Assembly: GCA_041658565.1 (NCBI GenBank)
Contig: JBAZZY010000010.1
Location: forward strand, 23,394-87,393
DNA from: Actinomycetota bacterium
Lineage (GTDB): Bacteria > Actinomycetota > AC-67
DNA: 64,000 bases
Direction of reading: 5' to 3'
Part shown: in pieces, positions 9,217 to 16,825 of the stretch
How the letters are laid out: each line of letters begins with the position of its first letter
Position numbering within the stretch: position 1 is the first letter of the stretch
Notes under the pieces: model-generated
The model's input: the letters and a program-made list of their open reading frames with translations, nothing else
What the model was told of the DNA's origin: nothing
The model's database searches: none
Program-made: the position numbers and the translations under genes

Positions 9217-11790
9217 TCATCTCGCGGCGGGACCGGCGAGCGCGAGGTGCGGGGCGTATGTCCGGTCCAAACGGGCGTCACTGTGCACACGCGCCGGCCA
9301 GGTCTGGTCCAGAACCGCAGCGATGTGCTCGGCGGCGAGCGGCTTGCTCAGCAAGTAGCCCTGCGCGACGTCGCATCCCAGGGCGCTCAGTCGGTTCCAC
9401 GCAAGCTCGGTCTCGACTCCCTCCGCAACGACGCGAAGACCGAGCGTCCGTCCAAGGTCGATGATCGAACGCACGATAACGGCGTCGTCCTCGTCGGCCG
9501 TCATGCCCATGACGAACGAGCGATCGATCTTGATCTCGTCTACAGGCAGTCGCTGCAGATACGACAGAGAGGAATACCCGGTGCCGAAGTCGTCGATCGA
9601 GATCGCAATCCCCATCGAACTCAACCGGGACAGGGTGCCGATCGATCGCGCCGGGTCGGTCATGATGTTCGTCTCGGTGACCTCGAGAGTGAGCGACGAC
9701 GGATGAACTCCGGCGTCACGCAGGCGTCGCGCGATCTGATCCGGGAGCCCTTGATCCAGCAGCGTTCGTGCGGAGAGGTTGACGGCCACACTCAGGTGGC
9801 GCCCGGCCGCCGACCACTTGGCGGATTGGCGAAGCGCGGCATCGAGCACCCAGTAGGTCAACGGACCGATCAAGCCGGTCTGCTCGGCGAGCGGAATGAA
9901 GTCGTCCGGCGAGACGAGGCCGCGACGGGGATGATTCCAGCGCACGAGCGCTTCGACGCCGGTGACCACGCCGCTGTCGATATCGGCCTTCGGCTGGAAG
10001 AACAGCATCAGCTCGTCCGATTCGATCGCATGCCGCAACTCGCCGACCAGGGCCAGCCGCGCGGGACTGTAGGGGTCGCGCTCGGGCGCGTAGATCTGCG
10101 CGCCGGCCTGCTCGCCCTTCGCGAAGTACATGGCGACGTCGGCGCGCTGCATCAAGGTGTCGGAGTCCTCACCGTGTTCGGGATACAGCGCGATGCCGAT
10201 GCTCGCGCCGACGGTGATCGTAACCTCCTGCAGAACGATGGGCTGCTCGAGTGTGGCGCGCACGGCCTCGGCGACGCGCAGAGCGTCGACGGTGTCGGAA
10301 AGCCTCGGCAGGACGACGGCGAACTCGTCGCCTCCCAGCCTGGCAACGGTGTCACCTTCTCGCAACGAACCACGCAACCGGCGCGCCATCTCCTGCAACA
10401 GCAGATCTCCGTTGTGATGGCCGAGTGTGTCGTTGACTTCCTTGAAACGATCCAGATCGATCATCATGATGGCGACTTGGTCTCCGGCGCGCGCGGCGGC
10501 CAGGACCGCTTGCCGCGTGCGATCACGGAGCAGCGTTCGATTAGGCAGGCCGGTCAGCGCGTCGTGAAGGGCTTGATGCTGGTTCTGCTCTGCCTGGATC
10601 TTGAGCCGATCCACGAGTTCGCCGTTGTGAACCATCGCGCTCGCGTGATTGGCAAACGTTTCGAAGAGCTTCAGGTCCTCGTGGTCGAAAGTGCCGACGT
10701 CCCCGAGGCGGTTGCGGACCATGATCGTTCCGGCAACCTTGTTCGCGACGTACAGCGGCGCCACCATCGCGTCGCGGATCCCCTGCGACTCGAAATGCTC
10801 ACGGAGGCGCTCGTTCTTGATCGGGCGAGGTATCAGCACCGCCTGCGCTTCCGACGCAACACGCGCCCACACGCCCTCGCCGGGATCAGGCCGCGCGGGC
10901 TCGGTAACGACATCGCCACCGTCGGCCCGGACGTACGTGCTCGTCGCTTCATGCTCCTCGTTCGCAAAGGCGACAACCTCCGCCGATTCCGCATTGAACA
11001 TCGCGCAGAGTTGCCGCAGTATCTCGGGGATGATGGAGCCCTCTTCGAGGGGCTTCTCGACGATGCGCGTCGAGTCGTAGAGAAGCTCGAGACTTCCGTA
11101 CCGCTGCCGGGTCGTGACGTACGCGCGGTAGGTGACGATCATGACGGCGGCCGCGATCGTCAGCAGCCATGCCGCGCGCGAGTCGTGCCAGATCACCGTT
11201 GCAGCCAGAAGCGCAAGGCCGGTATTGGTCGCGGTGGCAACCAGCCCGAGTCCCGGGAGACCGCGAAGGGCATGCCACACCAATCGTCCTTCGAGCAGCG
11301 AAACCGCGAGAGTGATCATCAATGCCGACGCGAGATCGATCGTGAGCGTGGCGCCGAGCGCGGCCGCCCACCACCGGGGCCCGAGGGGCTCGGAGGCACT
11401 CGCGAAGCACTGGAAGACGACGACGGCCAGCGTGGTACCGATCGCGTACTGGCTCAGGTTGAAGACGAACTTGACCAGCGGTTGCCTGCGGTGGATCGCG
11501 AGCGCCACCGCTGATCCGGTGACGAGGGCCAAGATCAGCTCCGACGGCGGAGCGAAGAGCAATCCCAGGACGATCGGCAATTCGCTGATCGAGAACGAGT
11601 GCGTGTCCCTGCGGACGTGCACATGCACGGCGAAGATCTCAGCCAGGCAGAACATCGCCGCAAGGAGCGTCCAGTGGATCCGGACGGGGGCACCGACCGG
11701 CGCCAACCCGCGGGTAACCCACACGTAGCCGGCCGCGGCAAGACAAGCCAAGAGTACGTTCAGGATCCAGACCCGGCGCGAACCGCACAT
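9217..11790 (-). CDS. Membrane GAF-GGDEF-EAL protein (c-di-GMP synthesis and hydrolysis) downstream of a Trp-repeat subtilase
   Basis: The 857-residue protein has about eight N-terminal membrane spans (residues 8-230), then a GAF domain (about 250-390), GGDEF (410-575) and EAL (about 590-845). The GGDEF signature at 486-490 is intact and is preceded at the correct five-residue spacing by an RxxD inhibitory site (R477-D480), so it should make c-di-GMP with product inhibition. The EAL domain keeps EALVRW, the loop-6 DDFGTGYSS and the catalytic AEGVET, so hydrolysis is also expected. The membrane domain holds RRQPLVKFVFNLSQYAIG at 101-118, shared with the histidine kinase at 26282-28180. The ATG lies 3 bp after the stop of the upstream subtilase, implying one operon. 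It converges on the subtilase ending at 9166. Confidence 0.95.
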   Translation of the reverse strand: MCGSRRVWILNVLLACLAAAGYVWVTRGLAPVGAPVRIHWTLLAAMFCLAEIFAVHVHVRRDTHSFSISELPIVLGLLFAPPSELILALVTGSAVALAIHRRQPLVKFVFNLSQYAIGTTLAVVVFQCFASASEPLGPRWWAAALGATLTIDLASALMITLAVSLLEGRLVWHALRGLPGLGLVATATNTGLALLAATVIWHDSRAAWLLTIAAAVMIVTYRAYVTTRQRYGSLELLYDSTRIVEKPLEEGSIIPEILRQLCAMFNAESAEVVAFANEEHEATSTYVRADGGDVVTEPARPDPGEGVWARVASEAQAVLIPRPIKNERLREHFESQGIRDAMVAPLYVANKVAGTIMVRNRLGDVGTFDHEDLKLFETFANHASAMVHNGELVDRLKIQAEQNQHQALHDALTGLPNRTLLRDRTRQAVLAAARAGDQVAIMMIDLDRFKEVNDTLGHHNGDLLLQEMARRLRGSLREGDTVARLGGDEFAVVLPRLSDTVDALRVAEAVRATLEQPIVLQEVTITVGASIGIALYPEHGEDSDTLMQRADVAMYFAKGEQAGAQIYAPERDPYSPARLALVGELRHAIESDELMLFFQPKADIDSGVVTGVEALVRWNHPRRGLVSPDDFIPLAEQTGLIGPLTYWVLDAALRQSAKWSAAGRHLSVAVNLSARTLLDQGLPDQIARRLRDAGVHPSSLTLEVTETNIMTDPARSIGTLSRLSSMGIAISIDDFGTGYSSLSYLQRLPVDEIKIDRSFVMGMTADEDDAVIVRSIIDLGRTLGLRVVAEGVETELAWNRLSALGCDVAQGYLLSKPLAAEHIAAVLDQTWPARVHSDARLDRTYAPHLALAGPAAR

Positions 11791-11793
11791 AAC

Positions 11794-13542
11794 CTAATCC
11801 CAGCTCCTCGCGGACCAGCCCTCGTCGGACCACGACCGGCCCGACCAGGATCTGCCCGACCAGGATCTGCCCGACCAGGACCTGCCGGACCAGGTTCGGC
11901 CGTCCCAGGTGTTGTCCGACCACGTGCGGCCCGACCACGTGCGGCCGGCGAAATCGTTCGCCGTCCAAGTCGCTCCCGCCCAGTCGACGGTGCGCCAGAC
12001 GCCACCCACCCACGTGACGCCTCGCAGGAACTGGTCGGTCCACGCCACGGCATCCCAGCCGACGCCGAAGAGGTCCTGCTCCCCGGTCAGTGCGACCGTG
12101 CCGTCCACGATGCGCAGTGAGCCGCGCGCCGCCTCAAGCGACCCAAGTCCCGTCGCGGGAACAAAGAGCTGCTTGGTCAGCAGCGCCGAAGGCGTCGTCT
12201 TGCCGAGCGCGACCTTGAGGTCGAGTGCACCCGCGCCTTGCGCCGCAACGGTTGCGCTCGGGATCTTCGTCGCCGATTGCCTCAATAGGGCCTTGATTTG
12301 ATCCGGCGAGATGGTGGGCCGCTGTTGGAGGATCAAGGCTGCGGCGCCGGAAACGACGGCGGTCGCTTGTGAAGATCCGCTGCCTCGGAAGAACCGCCCA
12401 CCGACGCGCGCAGATGGGAAGAGCTGGTCGATGTCCGATGCCGGGACGCGCAGTGACGCGACCGAAGTCCCCGGAGCAACGACGTCGGGGTTGCGCACAC
12501 CGTCTCCCCGGCTGGACCACGACGGGATCGTCGCGTCGCTCGTGCCGTACAGCCCGCCCGGATCGGTGTACCCACCCACCGCGATGACGTAAGGATCAAT
12601 GGCCGGGTTCGTCATCCCGATGCTCTCGCCGCCGCGATTGCCGGCAGACACCACGACGACCAGACCCTTGCGCCAGGCAACTTCGGCCGCATAGGACAGC
12701 GGGTCAAGAAGGTAGCTCTGCAGACCGTAGCTTCCGAACGAAAGGTTCAAGACTCGGATGTTCAGACCGTCGCTCCTTGTGTGGTTGACGACCCAGTCGA
12801 TGCCGGCGATCACTTGAGAAACGTCCGTCCACCCTTGCGCGTCGGCCACCTTCACGCTCACAACGCGCGCGTCGGGAGCGATGCCGAGGAAGCGACTGGT
12901 GTTGCCGGCCTTCACCGCCGTGGCCGAATCGCGTCCGGCGATGATGCCCGCCATGTGCGTGCCGTGACCGAACGCATCTTTGTTGCGTAGGTTCGGCGCC
13001 TGCGACTCCACGGAGAAGTCCGGACCGTAGACAACCTTTCCGGCGTCGTTGAGGCCTTGCACGTTCGCAACGCCGGAGTCGATCAACGCAACGTCGACTC
13101 CTTTGCCCGTGAAACCCTTGGCCCAGTAGCTGCTCGCGCCGGTGACTTTCTGCGCGATCGTGTAAAGGGAATATGGATCGGTGCCGGCGTCGTACCCGTT
13201 GGTCGCGGCGGCAAGCTGCACACGCCCGTTGCGGGTGACCGCCAAGATCCCGGACTCGGCGCTGAGACGATCCAACGACGCGCGCGGCACCTCGGCGACG
13301 AGGCCGCCGATAATGCCGATGCGGCGGACGGTGATGCCGCCTTCGCGCTCAACCGCGCGCTCGGCAGCCTGGGGCGATCCCGGAAGCGTACGCACGATCA
13401 CCGAGACCATGTCCACGGTCGACGACGATCCGGACCGCGTGTCGCCCCAGGAACTGATCGCCAAGACGGCGACAATCAGTGAGGCTGCAACCGCGGACCT
13501 GCGACTCAGGCGCCTCTTCCCCATCCGTGCGTTCGCGTCCAT
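11794..13542 (-). CDS. Secreted subtilisin-family (S8) protease with C-terminal five-residue Trp repeats
   Basis: The ATG at 13542 is chosen because GGAGG lies seven bases upstream; the longer frame to 13638 has no such site. The product is 582 residues: signal anchor (about 14-32), propeptide (45-110), and a catalytic domain with Asp155 (VALIDSGV), His193 (FGHGTHMAG), Asn302 and Ser391 in GSGSSQATA, a variant of the usual GTSMA. From residue 496 to 581 an aromatic or Leu occurs every fifth residue (16 Trp, one Phe, one Leu), with consensus W-S-G-R-S/T. It is paralogous to the protease at 28190-29866. It directly precedes the membrane GGDEF-EAL gene by 3 bp and is divergent from a response regulator. 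It probably acts outside the membrane, and the repeat may anchor it or be read by the sensor. Confidence 0.95.
   Translation of the reverse strand: MDANARMGKRRLSRRSAVAASLIVAVLAISSWGDTRSGSSSTVDMVSVIVRTLPGSPQAAERAVEREGGITVRRIGIIGGLVAEVPRASLDRLSAESGILAVTRNGRVQLAAATNGYDAGTDPYSLYTIAQKVTGASSYWAKGFTGKGVDVALIDSGVANVQGLNDAGKVVYGPDFSVESQAPNLRNKDAFGHGTHMAGIIAGRDSATAVKAGNTSRFLGIAPDARVVSVKVADAQGWTDVSQVIAGIDWVVNHTRSDGLNIRVLNLSFGSYGLQSYLLDPLSYAAEVAWRKGLVVVVSAGNRGGESIGMTNPAIDPYVIAVGGYTDPGGLYGTSDATIPSWSSRGDGVRNPDVVAPGTSVASLRVPASDIDQLFPSARVGGRFFRGSGSSQATAVVSGAAALILQQRPTISPDQIKALLRQSATKIPSATVAAQGAGALDLKVALGKTTPSALLTKQLFVPATGLGSLEAARGSLRIVDGTVALTGEQDLFGVGWDAVAWTDQFLRGVTWVGGVWRTVDWAGATWTANDFAGRTWSGRTWSDNTWDGRTWSGRSWSGRSWSGRSWSGRSWSDEGWSARSWD
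11797..12057 (-). repeat. Tandem 15-bp repeats encoding W-S-G-R-S/T pentapeptides
   Basis: Eighteen consecutive five-codon units form the end of the protease gene. The last units, 11825-11890, are nearly identical at DNA level; upstream units are more diverged. This gradient suggests recent expansion toward the 3' end. Confidence 0.9.
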
Positions 13543-13688
13543 AGCAATGCCTCCGCGTCGTTCTCGTACGTCTATGTACGGAGCCCACCAATCCCGGAAA
13601 CATGGCCTCCCGCCGTCATTCCACGCGCGCGCAGCCACTACGCGAGCTATCGATCTCTCTAACTACGCCGGCGTGATCGCTCCATGCT

Positions 13689-13713
13689 TCATGAGGCGGC
13701 TGCCTCATGAGGC
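13689..13713. promoter_or_regulatory. Candidate operator: repeated TCATGAGGC containing a 12-bp palindrome
   Basis: In the divergent gap between the Trp-repeat protease (13542) and the response regulator (13773), TCATGAGGC occurs at 13689-13697 and again at 13705-13713, 16 bp apart. The second copy sits in the perfect palindrome GCCTCATGAGGC (13702-13713). Such spacing suits a dimeric regulator binding on one face of the helix. The adjacent response regulator is an obvious candidate; this is inference. Confidence 0.5.
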
Positions 13714-13772
13714 AGGGGCCTCCGCAGGCCGACTCTGATCATTGAGGGCTTTGTATTGACGAGGTGGTCCGT

Positions 13773-14456
13773 GTGCGCATCCTGCTGATCGACGAAGACG
13801 CATCCACGATCGAGTTGTGCCGACTCGCCTTCGAGTCGGAACGGCATGACCTAAGGGCCGCGCCCGCGGATCGCGATGCCATTCGTGCGGCGGTCGCTCC
13901 TCACGTCGATGCGATCATCCTCGACAGTGCGTCCACCGGCATCCGAGACGGAGAAGACCTGATCGAGATGCTGCGATCCATCGAGGGCGCGCGCGCGACG
14001 CCGTTCGTCGTACTGACGGCGCGCGCGCGTCTGGAAGACGAGATCCGAGCGTGGGAAAGAGGTTCGGATGCGTTTGTGCGCAAGCCGTTCTCACCCGTCG
14101 GCCTGATCGACGTGGTAGTCGCGGTCGCCGACATGACGCCGAAGGAGCGGTGCGTGAGGAGAAACGCGATGCTCCGCCGAGTCCGAGCCGTGCACGATCG
14201 AGTCGCATGGGCCCGTGAGGAGCGAAGGATGCACGCGGGGCTGGGATCCCTTACTCCGGTCGAGCGTCGCGTCGCGAATCTGGTCGTGGAAGGCGTGCGC
14301 CTCAAGCCGGCTTGCGCGCGCCTCGGCGTCGCGGAAGGCACGTACTGGGCCCACAAAGGCGCCATCCGCCGGAAGCTCTCCGTCCCGCGCAACGAACCAC
14401 TCGAGTCATTCCTGCGTCGCCTGGGATCGCCTTCAGAGTGTCAACGCGTCGGCTGA
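13773..14456 (+). CDS. Response regulator, receiver plus LuxR-like HTH
   Basis: The GTG at 13773 is preferred over the GTG at 13764 because GAGGTGG falls at a suitable distance upstream. The receiver domain (1-115) has the acidic pocket D7-E8-D9, phospho-acceptor Asp51 (AIILDSAS) and the conserved Lys near 103 (VRKPFSP). A linker of basic helices leads to an HTH at about 160-220 (LTPVERRVANLVVEG...AEGTYWAHKGAIRRKL), similar to LuxR/sigma region 4 output domains. It is divergently transcribed from the subtilase/GGDEF-EAL operon and probably controls it or responds to it. No dedicated kinase lies next to it; the GAF kinase at 5266 or the membrane kinase at 26282 are possible partners. Confidence 0.88.
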   Translation: MRILLIDEDASTIELCRLAFESERHDLRAAPADRDAIRAAVAPHVDAIILDSASTGIRDGEDLIEMLRSIEGARATPFVVLTARARLEDEIRAWERGSDAFVRKPFSPVGLIDVVVAVADMTPKERCVRRNAMLRRVRAVHDRVAWAREERRMHAGLGSLTPVERRVANLVVEGVRLKPACARLGVAEGTYWAHKGAIRRKLSVPRNEPLESFLRRLGSPSECQRVG

Positions 14457-14520
14457 CCGGATCCGGCCGGTGCCTCCTGTCAGAAACCCTCGCGCGCGGC
14501 GCGGTGGCAGACACTCCGCG

Positions 14521-14907
14521 TCAGATCTGCTGGACGGCCACGCCGTCCGCGCGCGCGGCGAGCGCACGCAGGTCCGTCAGATCTTGAGTGAGGACGATCC
14601 CATCGGACTCGGCCATGGCAACAACGATGGCATCGACGGCTGAGCCGCGTCGCGCGCGCGCGCGAAGAGCTGCCGCGCGTCGTGCGATCGCCACGGAAAC
14701 CTGCTCTTCGACGAGACACATCTTCAGGAATCGATTGGCGTTCGCATCACAGCCCGCATGACCCGCGAGTGACTCGACGAGCACCGGTGAGGGAACCACG
14801 GGAGGCCACATCCCAACTTCCCGAAGGGCGGTGATGCGCGCAACCGCCATCGTCGATCGCTCCGCCAGGCGCGAGACCGCACCGGAATCCAACACGACTC
14901 CGCTCAA
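14521..14907 (-). CDS. vapC: VapC-like PIN-domain toxin ribonuclease
   Basis: The 128-residue PIN domain protein has the usual acidic residues: Asp in VVLDSGA (about residue 7), Glu in VLVESL (about 45), Asp in AVDAIVVA (about 92) and Asp in TQDLTDL (about 108). These coordinate the metal for RNA cleavage. The start appears to be a TTG directly after the TGA of the upstream antitoxin (TGATTG), so it is translation-coupled to it. PIN toxins of this type usually cleave tRNA or rRNA when the antitoxin is lost. The specificity cannot be inferred. Confidence 0.85.
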   Translation of the reverse strand: MSGVVLDSGAVSRLAERSTMAVARITALREVGMWPPVVPSPVLVESLAGHAGCDANANRFLKMCLVEEQVSVAIARRAAALRARARRGSAVDAIVVAMAESDGIVLTQDLTDLRALAARADGVAVQQI

Positions 14908-15153
14908 TCAGCCGGCCTTCGATCTCCGACTGGTCGCGCGCTTTGCGAGCGACCGCGCCGCGCGCCACTCGGCCGGCGAGGGTTCCCCCACCTCGGCCAC
15001 GAGATCTGCCAGGTAGTGCTCGGTGTGCAACTCCGCAGCCCGTCGCCTGACCTCCGCGCGCACAGCGTCCTGGAGCAACTGCGAGGCGGGAAGGCCGTGC
15101 TCCTTGAGTTCCCGGTAGAGATCGGCCGGCAAGTACACCTGAACCCGTGGCAT
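14908..15153 (-). CDS. vapB: VapB-like ribbon-helix-helix antitoxin
   Basis: The 81-residue protein starts at the ATG at 15153. Its N-terminus RVQVYLPADLYRELKEHG is a typical ribbon-helix-helix DNA-binding segment. The rest is helical with an acidic/Trp segment (SPAEWRAARSLAKR) likely to wrap the toxin. The gene directly abuts vapC and is expected to repress its own promoter. No Shine-Dalgarno precedes the ATG; see the leaderless promoter entry. Confidence 0.85.
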   Translation of the reverse strand: MPRVQVYLPADLYRELKEHGLPASQLLQDAVRAEVRRRAAELHTEHYLADLVAEVGEPSPAEWRAARSLAKRATSRRSKAG

Positions 15154-15166
15154 ACGCCTAACTATA
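15154..15166 (-). promoter_or_regulatory. Putative leaderless promoter of vapBC (-10 element)
   Basis: On the minus strand TATAGT (15166-15161) is followed by seven bases and then the vapB ATG. This places the transcription start at or next to the start codon, as in actinobacterial leaderless mRNAs. No good -35 was identified. Confidence 0.6.
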
Positions 15167-15206
15167 CACCCTAGAGACGACCAGCGTCTGCAGGGCATTC
15201 AAGACT

Positions 15207-15860
15207 TCATCCGGTCGGCACTCGATCATCGGGTTGGAAGAAGACGAATCGCTCCCACGCCTCCGGATAGCATCCGCGGACCCCTTCAGGAAGCTCGGTC
15301 ACTTCCTCGGTCCGCAACATATCCACCGTGAGGGCCGACGACTGCTGACCAAGGCGACGCCCATCAAGCTCATAGGTAATGTCGACTCCCCGGACAACGT
15401 GATGCCCGGGCTGCTTTGCCCGCAAGAAGAACGCGACCGCGAACTTGTCTCCGACGTCCACCCGGAGGTTTCGGATGTTGTACGTCGGCCCAAACCCGGC
15501 GGGTGGCCAATGCGTACAGATGTATCCCGGGGACAGGCCTCCCGTTGTCACGTACCGATCGCTACGCAGGAAGTCGATGCGGGCCGCGAGCAGTTCCACC
15601 GAGTCCGGCATCTCATGAGGGCGCGCGCCAAGGAGCGTGACCAAACGCTGCACGGTGAAGACCTCGGCCTGAACGAATTCCACCACATCCAGGGTGTTCG
15701 GAGACTCGACGAGGACGCGTGCGCTGCGGGACACCAGAGCATCGCCTTCCGCGGCCTGCTCGACCGCACCACCCCCGCTGCACGCCACAAGCGCTACGAG
15801 GGCAATGATGAGGACGCGTTCGCTGCGGAACACCACTCCGCCTCCCGAAGACCCTCCCAT
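15207..15860 (-). CDS. Lipoprotein of unknown function
   Basis: The start at ATG 15860 gives a hydrophobic segment ending in the lipobox LVALVAC (residues about 19-25). The 217-residue mature part has no recognisable domain. It includes a helical region (VEFVQAEVFTVQRLVTLLG) and a beta-rich C-terminal half (YNIRNLRVDVGDKFAVAFFLRAKQ). The gene lies between the sucCD hairpin and vapBC with no operon partner. It is expected to sit on the outer face of the cytoplasmic membrane. No function is assigned. Confidence 0.75.
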   Translation of the reverse strand: MGGSSGGGVVFRSERVLIIALVALVACSGGGAVEQAAEGDALVSRSARVLVESPNTLDVVEFVQAEVFTVQRLVTLLGARPHEMPDSVELLAARIDFLRSDRYVTTGGLSPGYICTHWPPAGFGPTYNIRNLRVDVGDKFAVAFFLRAKQPGHHVVRGVDITYELDGRRLGQQSSALTVDMLRTEEVTELPEGVRGCYPEAWERFVFFQPDDRVPTG

Positions 15861-15901
15861 GGCTCGCACGCTAACACGCGGCGGAATGTCGCGGATCTTA
15901 C

Positions 15902-15936
15902 GCAATGAGGGCCGCGCGAAGCGCGGCCCTCATTGC
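15902..15936 (-). terminator. Perfect 16-bp hairpin downstream of sucD
   Basis: A perfect inverted repeat, GCAATGAGGGCCGCGC and its complement, is separated by a 3-base loop (15918-15920). It lies 14 bp past the sucD stop. No T-run follows on the minus strand. It therefore resembles a strong intrinsic-like or RNA-end-protecting hairpin of the U-less type seen in actinobacteria. Confidence 0.75.
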
Positions 15937-15949
15937 AGCGTTGCGCGCG

Positions 15950-16825
15950 TTAGCTCAGAGACTTCACTGCCAACTCGGCGGCCTCGGTGGGGTTGGTGCC
16001 CACCTTGATGCCGAAGGACTCGAAGGTTTCCTTCTTCGCCTTCGCCGTGCCCTTGGATCCGCTGACGATCGCGCCGGCGTGGCCCATCCTCTTGCCTTCA
16101 GGCGCGGTGAACCCTGCGATGTACGCAGTTACCGGCTTGGTGACGTTCTCGGAGATGAACTTCGCAGCCTTCTCTTCTTCGTCGCCGCCGATCTCGCCGA
16201 TCAGCACGATGGCCTCGGTCTCGGGGTCGGCCTGGAACAACTTCAATGTGTCGATGAAGTTCGTCCCGACGATCGGGTCTCCCCCGATGCCGACGCAGGT
16301 GGACTGCCCGACGCCGGCCGAGAACATCTCGTACATGACCTGATAGGTCAGCGTCCCAGAGCGCGACACCAAACCGATGGGACCCTGTCCGGTGATCTCG
16401 CCGGGGATGATGCCGAGGTTCGCCTTGCCGGGAGAGATGAGACCCGGGCAGTTCGGACCGATGAGCGTCACGCCCTGCGCGCGCACGTACGGGTAGACCT
16501 CGGCCATGTCGCGGGCCGGGATTCCCTCGGTGATGCACACCACGAGCTGACATCCCGCAGCCACGGACTCCACGATCGCGTCGGCCGCGAAACGAGCCGG
16601 CACGAAGATGAGCGATGCATTCGCGCCTTCCTTGGCGACGGCGTCGGCGACGGTGTCGAACACCGGAACCTTGCCGTCGATCGCGGTCTGGCCGCCCTTG
16701 CCCGGCGTCACGCCCGCGACGATGTTGGTGCCGTACTCAATGTTGCGCCGAGTGTGGAACGTTCCTTCCGAGCCCGTGATGCCCTGCACCACAACGCGCG
16801 TGTTCTGATCGAGCAGGATGCTCAC
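15950..16825 (-). CDS. sucD: Succinate-CoA ligase (ADP-forming), alpha subunit
   Basis: The 291-residue subunit binds CoA and carries the phospho-histidine of succinyl-CoA synthetase in the TCA cycle. The N-terminal CoA-binding Rossmann fold contains GITGSEGTFHTRRN, and the active-site His lies in GHAGAIVSG. It starts at a GTG overlapping the sucC stop (GTGA). It forms an operon with sucC and a B12-binding protein, fitting conversion of methylmalonyl-CoA to succinyl-CoA to succinate. The length is normal for the family. Confidence 0.97.
   Translation of the reverse strand: MSILLDQNTRVVVQGITGSEGTFHTRRNIEYGTNIVAGVTPGKGGQTAIDGKVPVFDTVADAVAKEGANASLIFVPARFAADAIVESVAAGCQLVVCITEGIPARDMAEVYPYVRAQGVTLIGPNCPGLISPGKANLGIIPGEITGQGPIGLVSRSGTLTYQVMYEMFSAGVGQSTCVGIGGDPIVGTNFIDTLKLFQADPETEAIVLIGEIGGDEEEKAAKFISENVTKPVTAYIAGFTAPEGKRMGHAGAIVSGSKGTAKAKKETFESFGIKVGTNPTEAAELAVKSLS

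Noticed and set aside
9106..11514. 802-codon + strand frame
   Set aside because: It is antisense to the intact GGDEF-EAL gene, which has clear domain motifs; GC-rich DNA produces such long shadows.
9173..13672. Transposon carrying module 1
   Set aside because: There is no transposase, no terminal inverted repeat and only a 12-bp direct repeat, so it is reported only as a weak observation.
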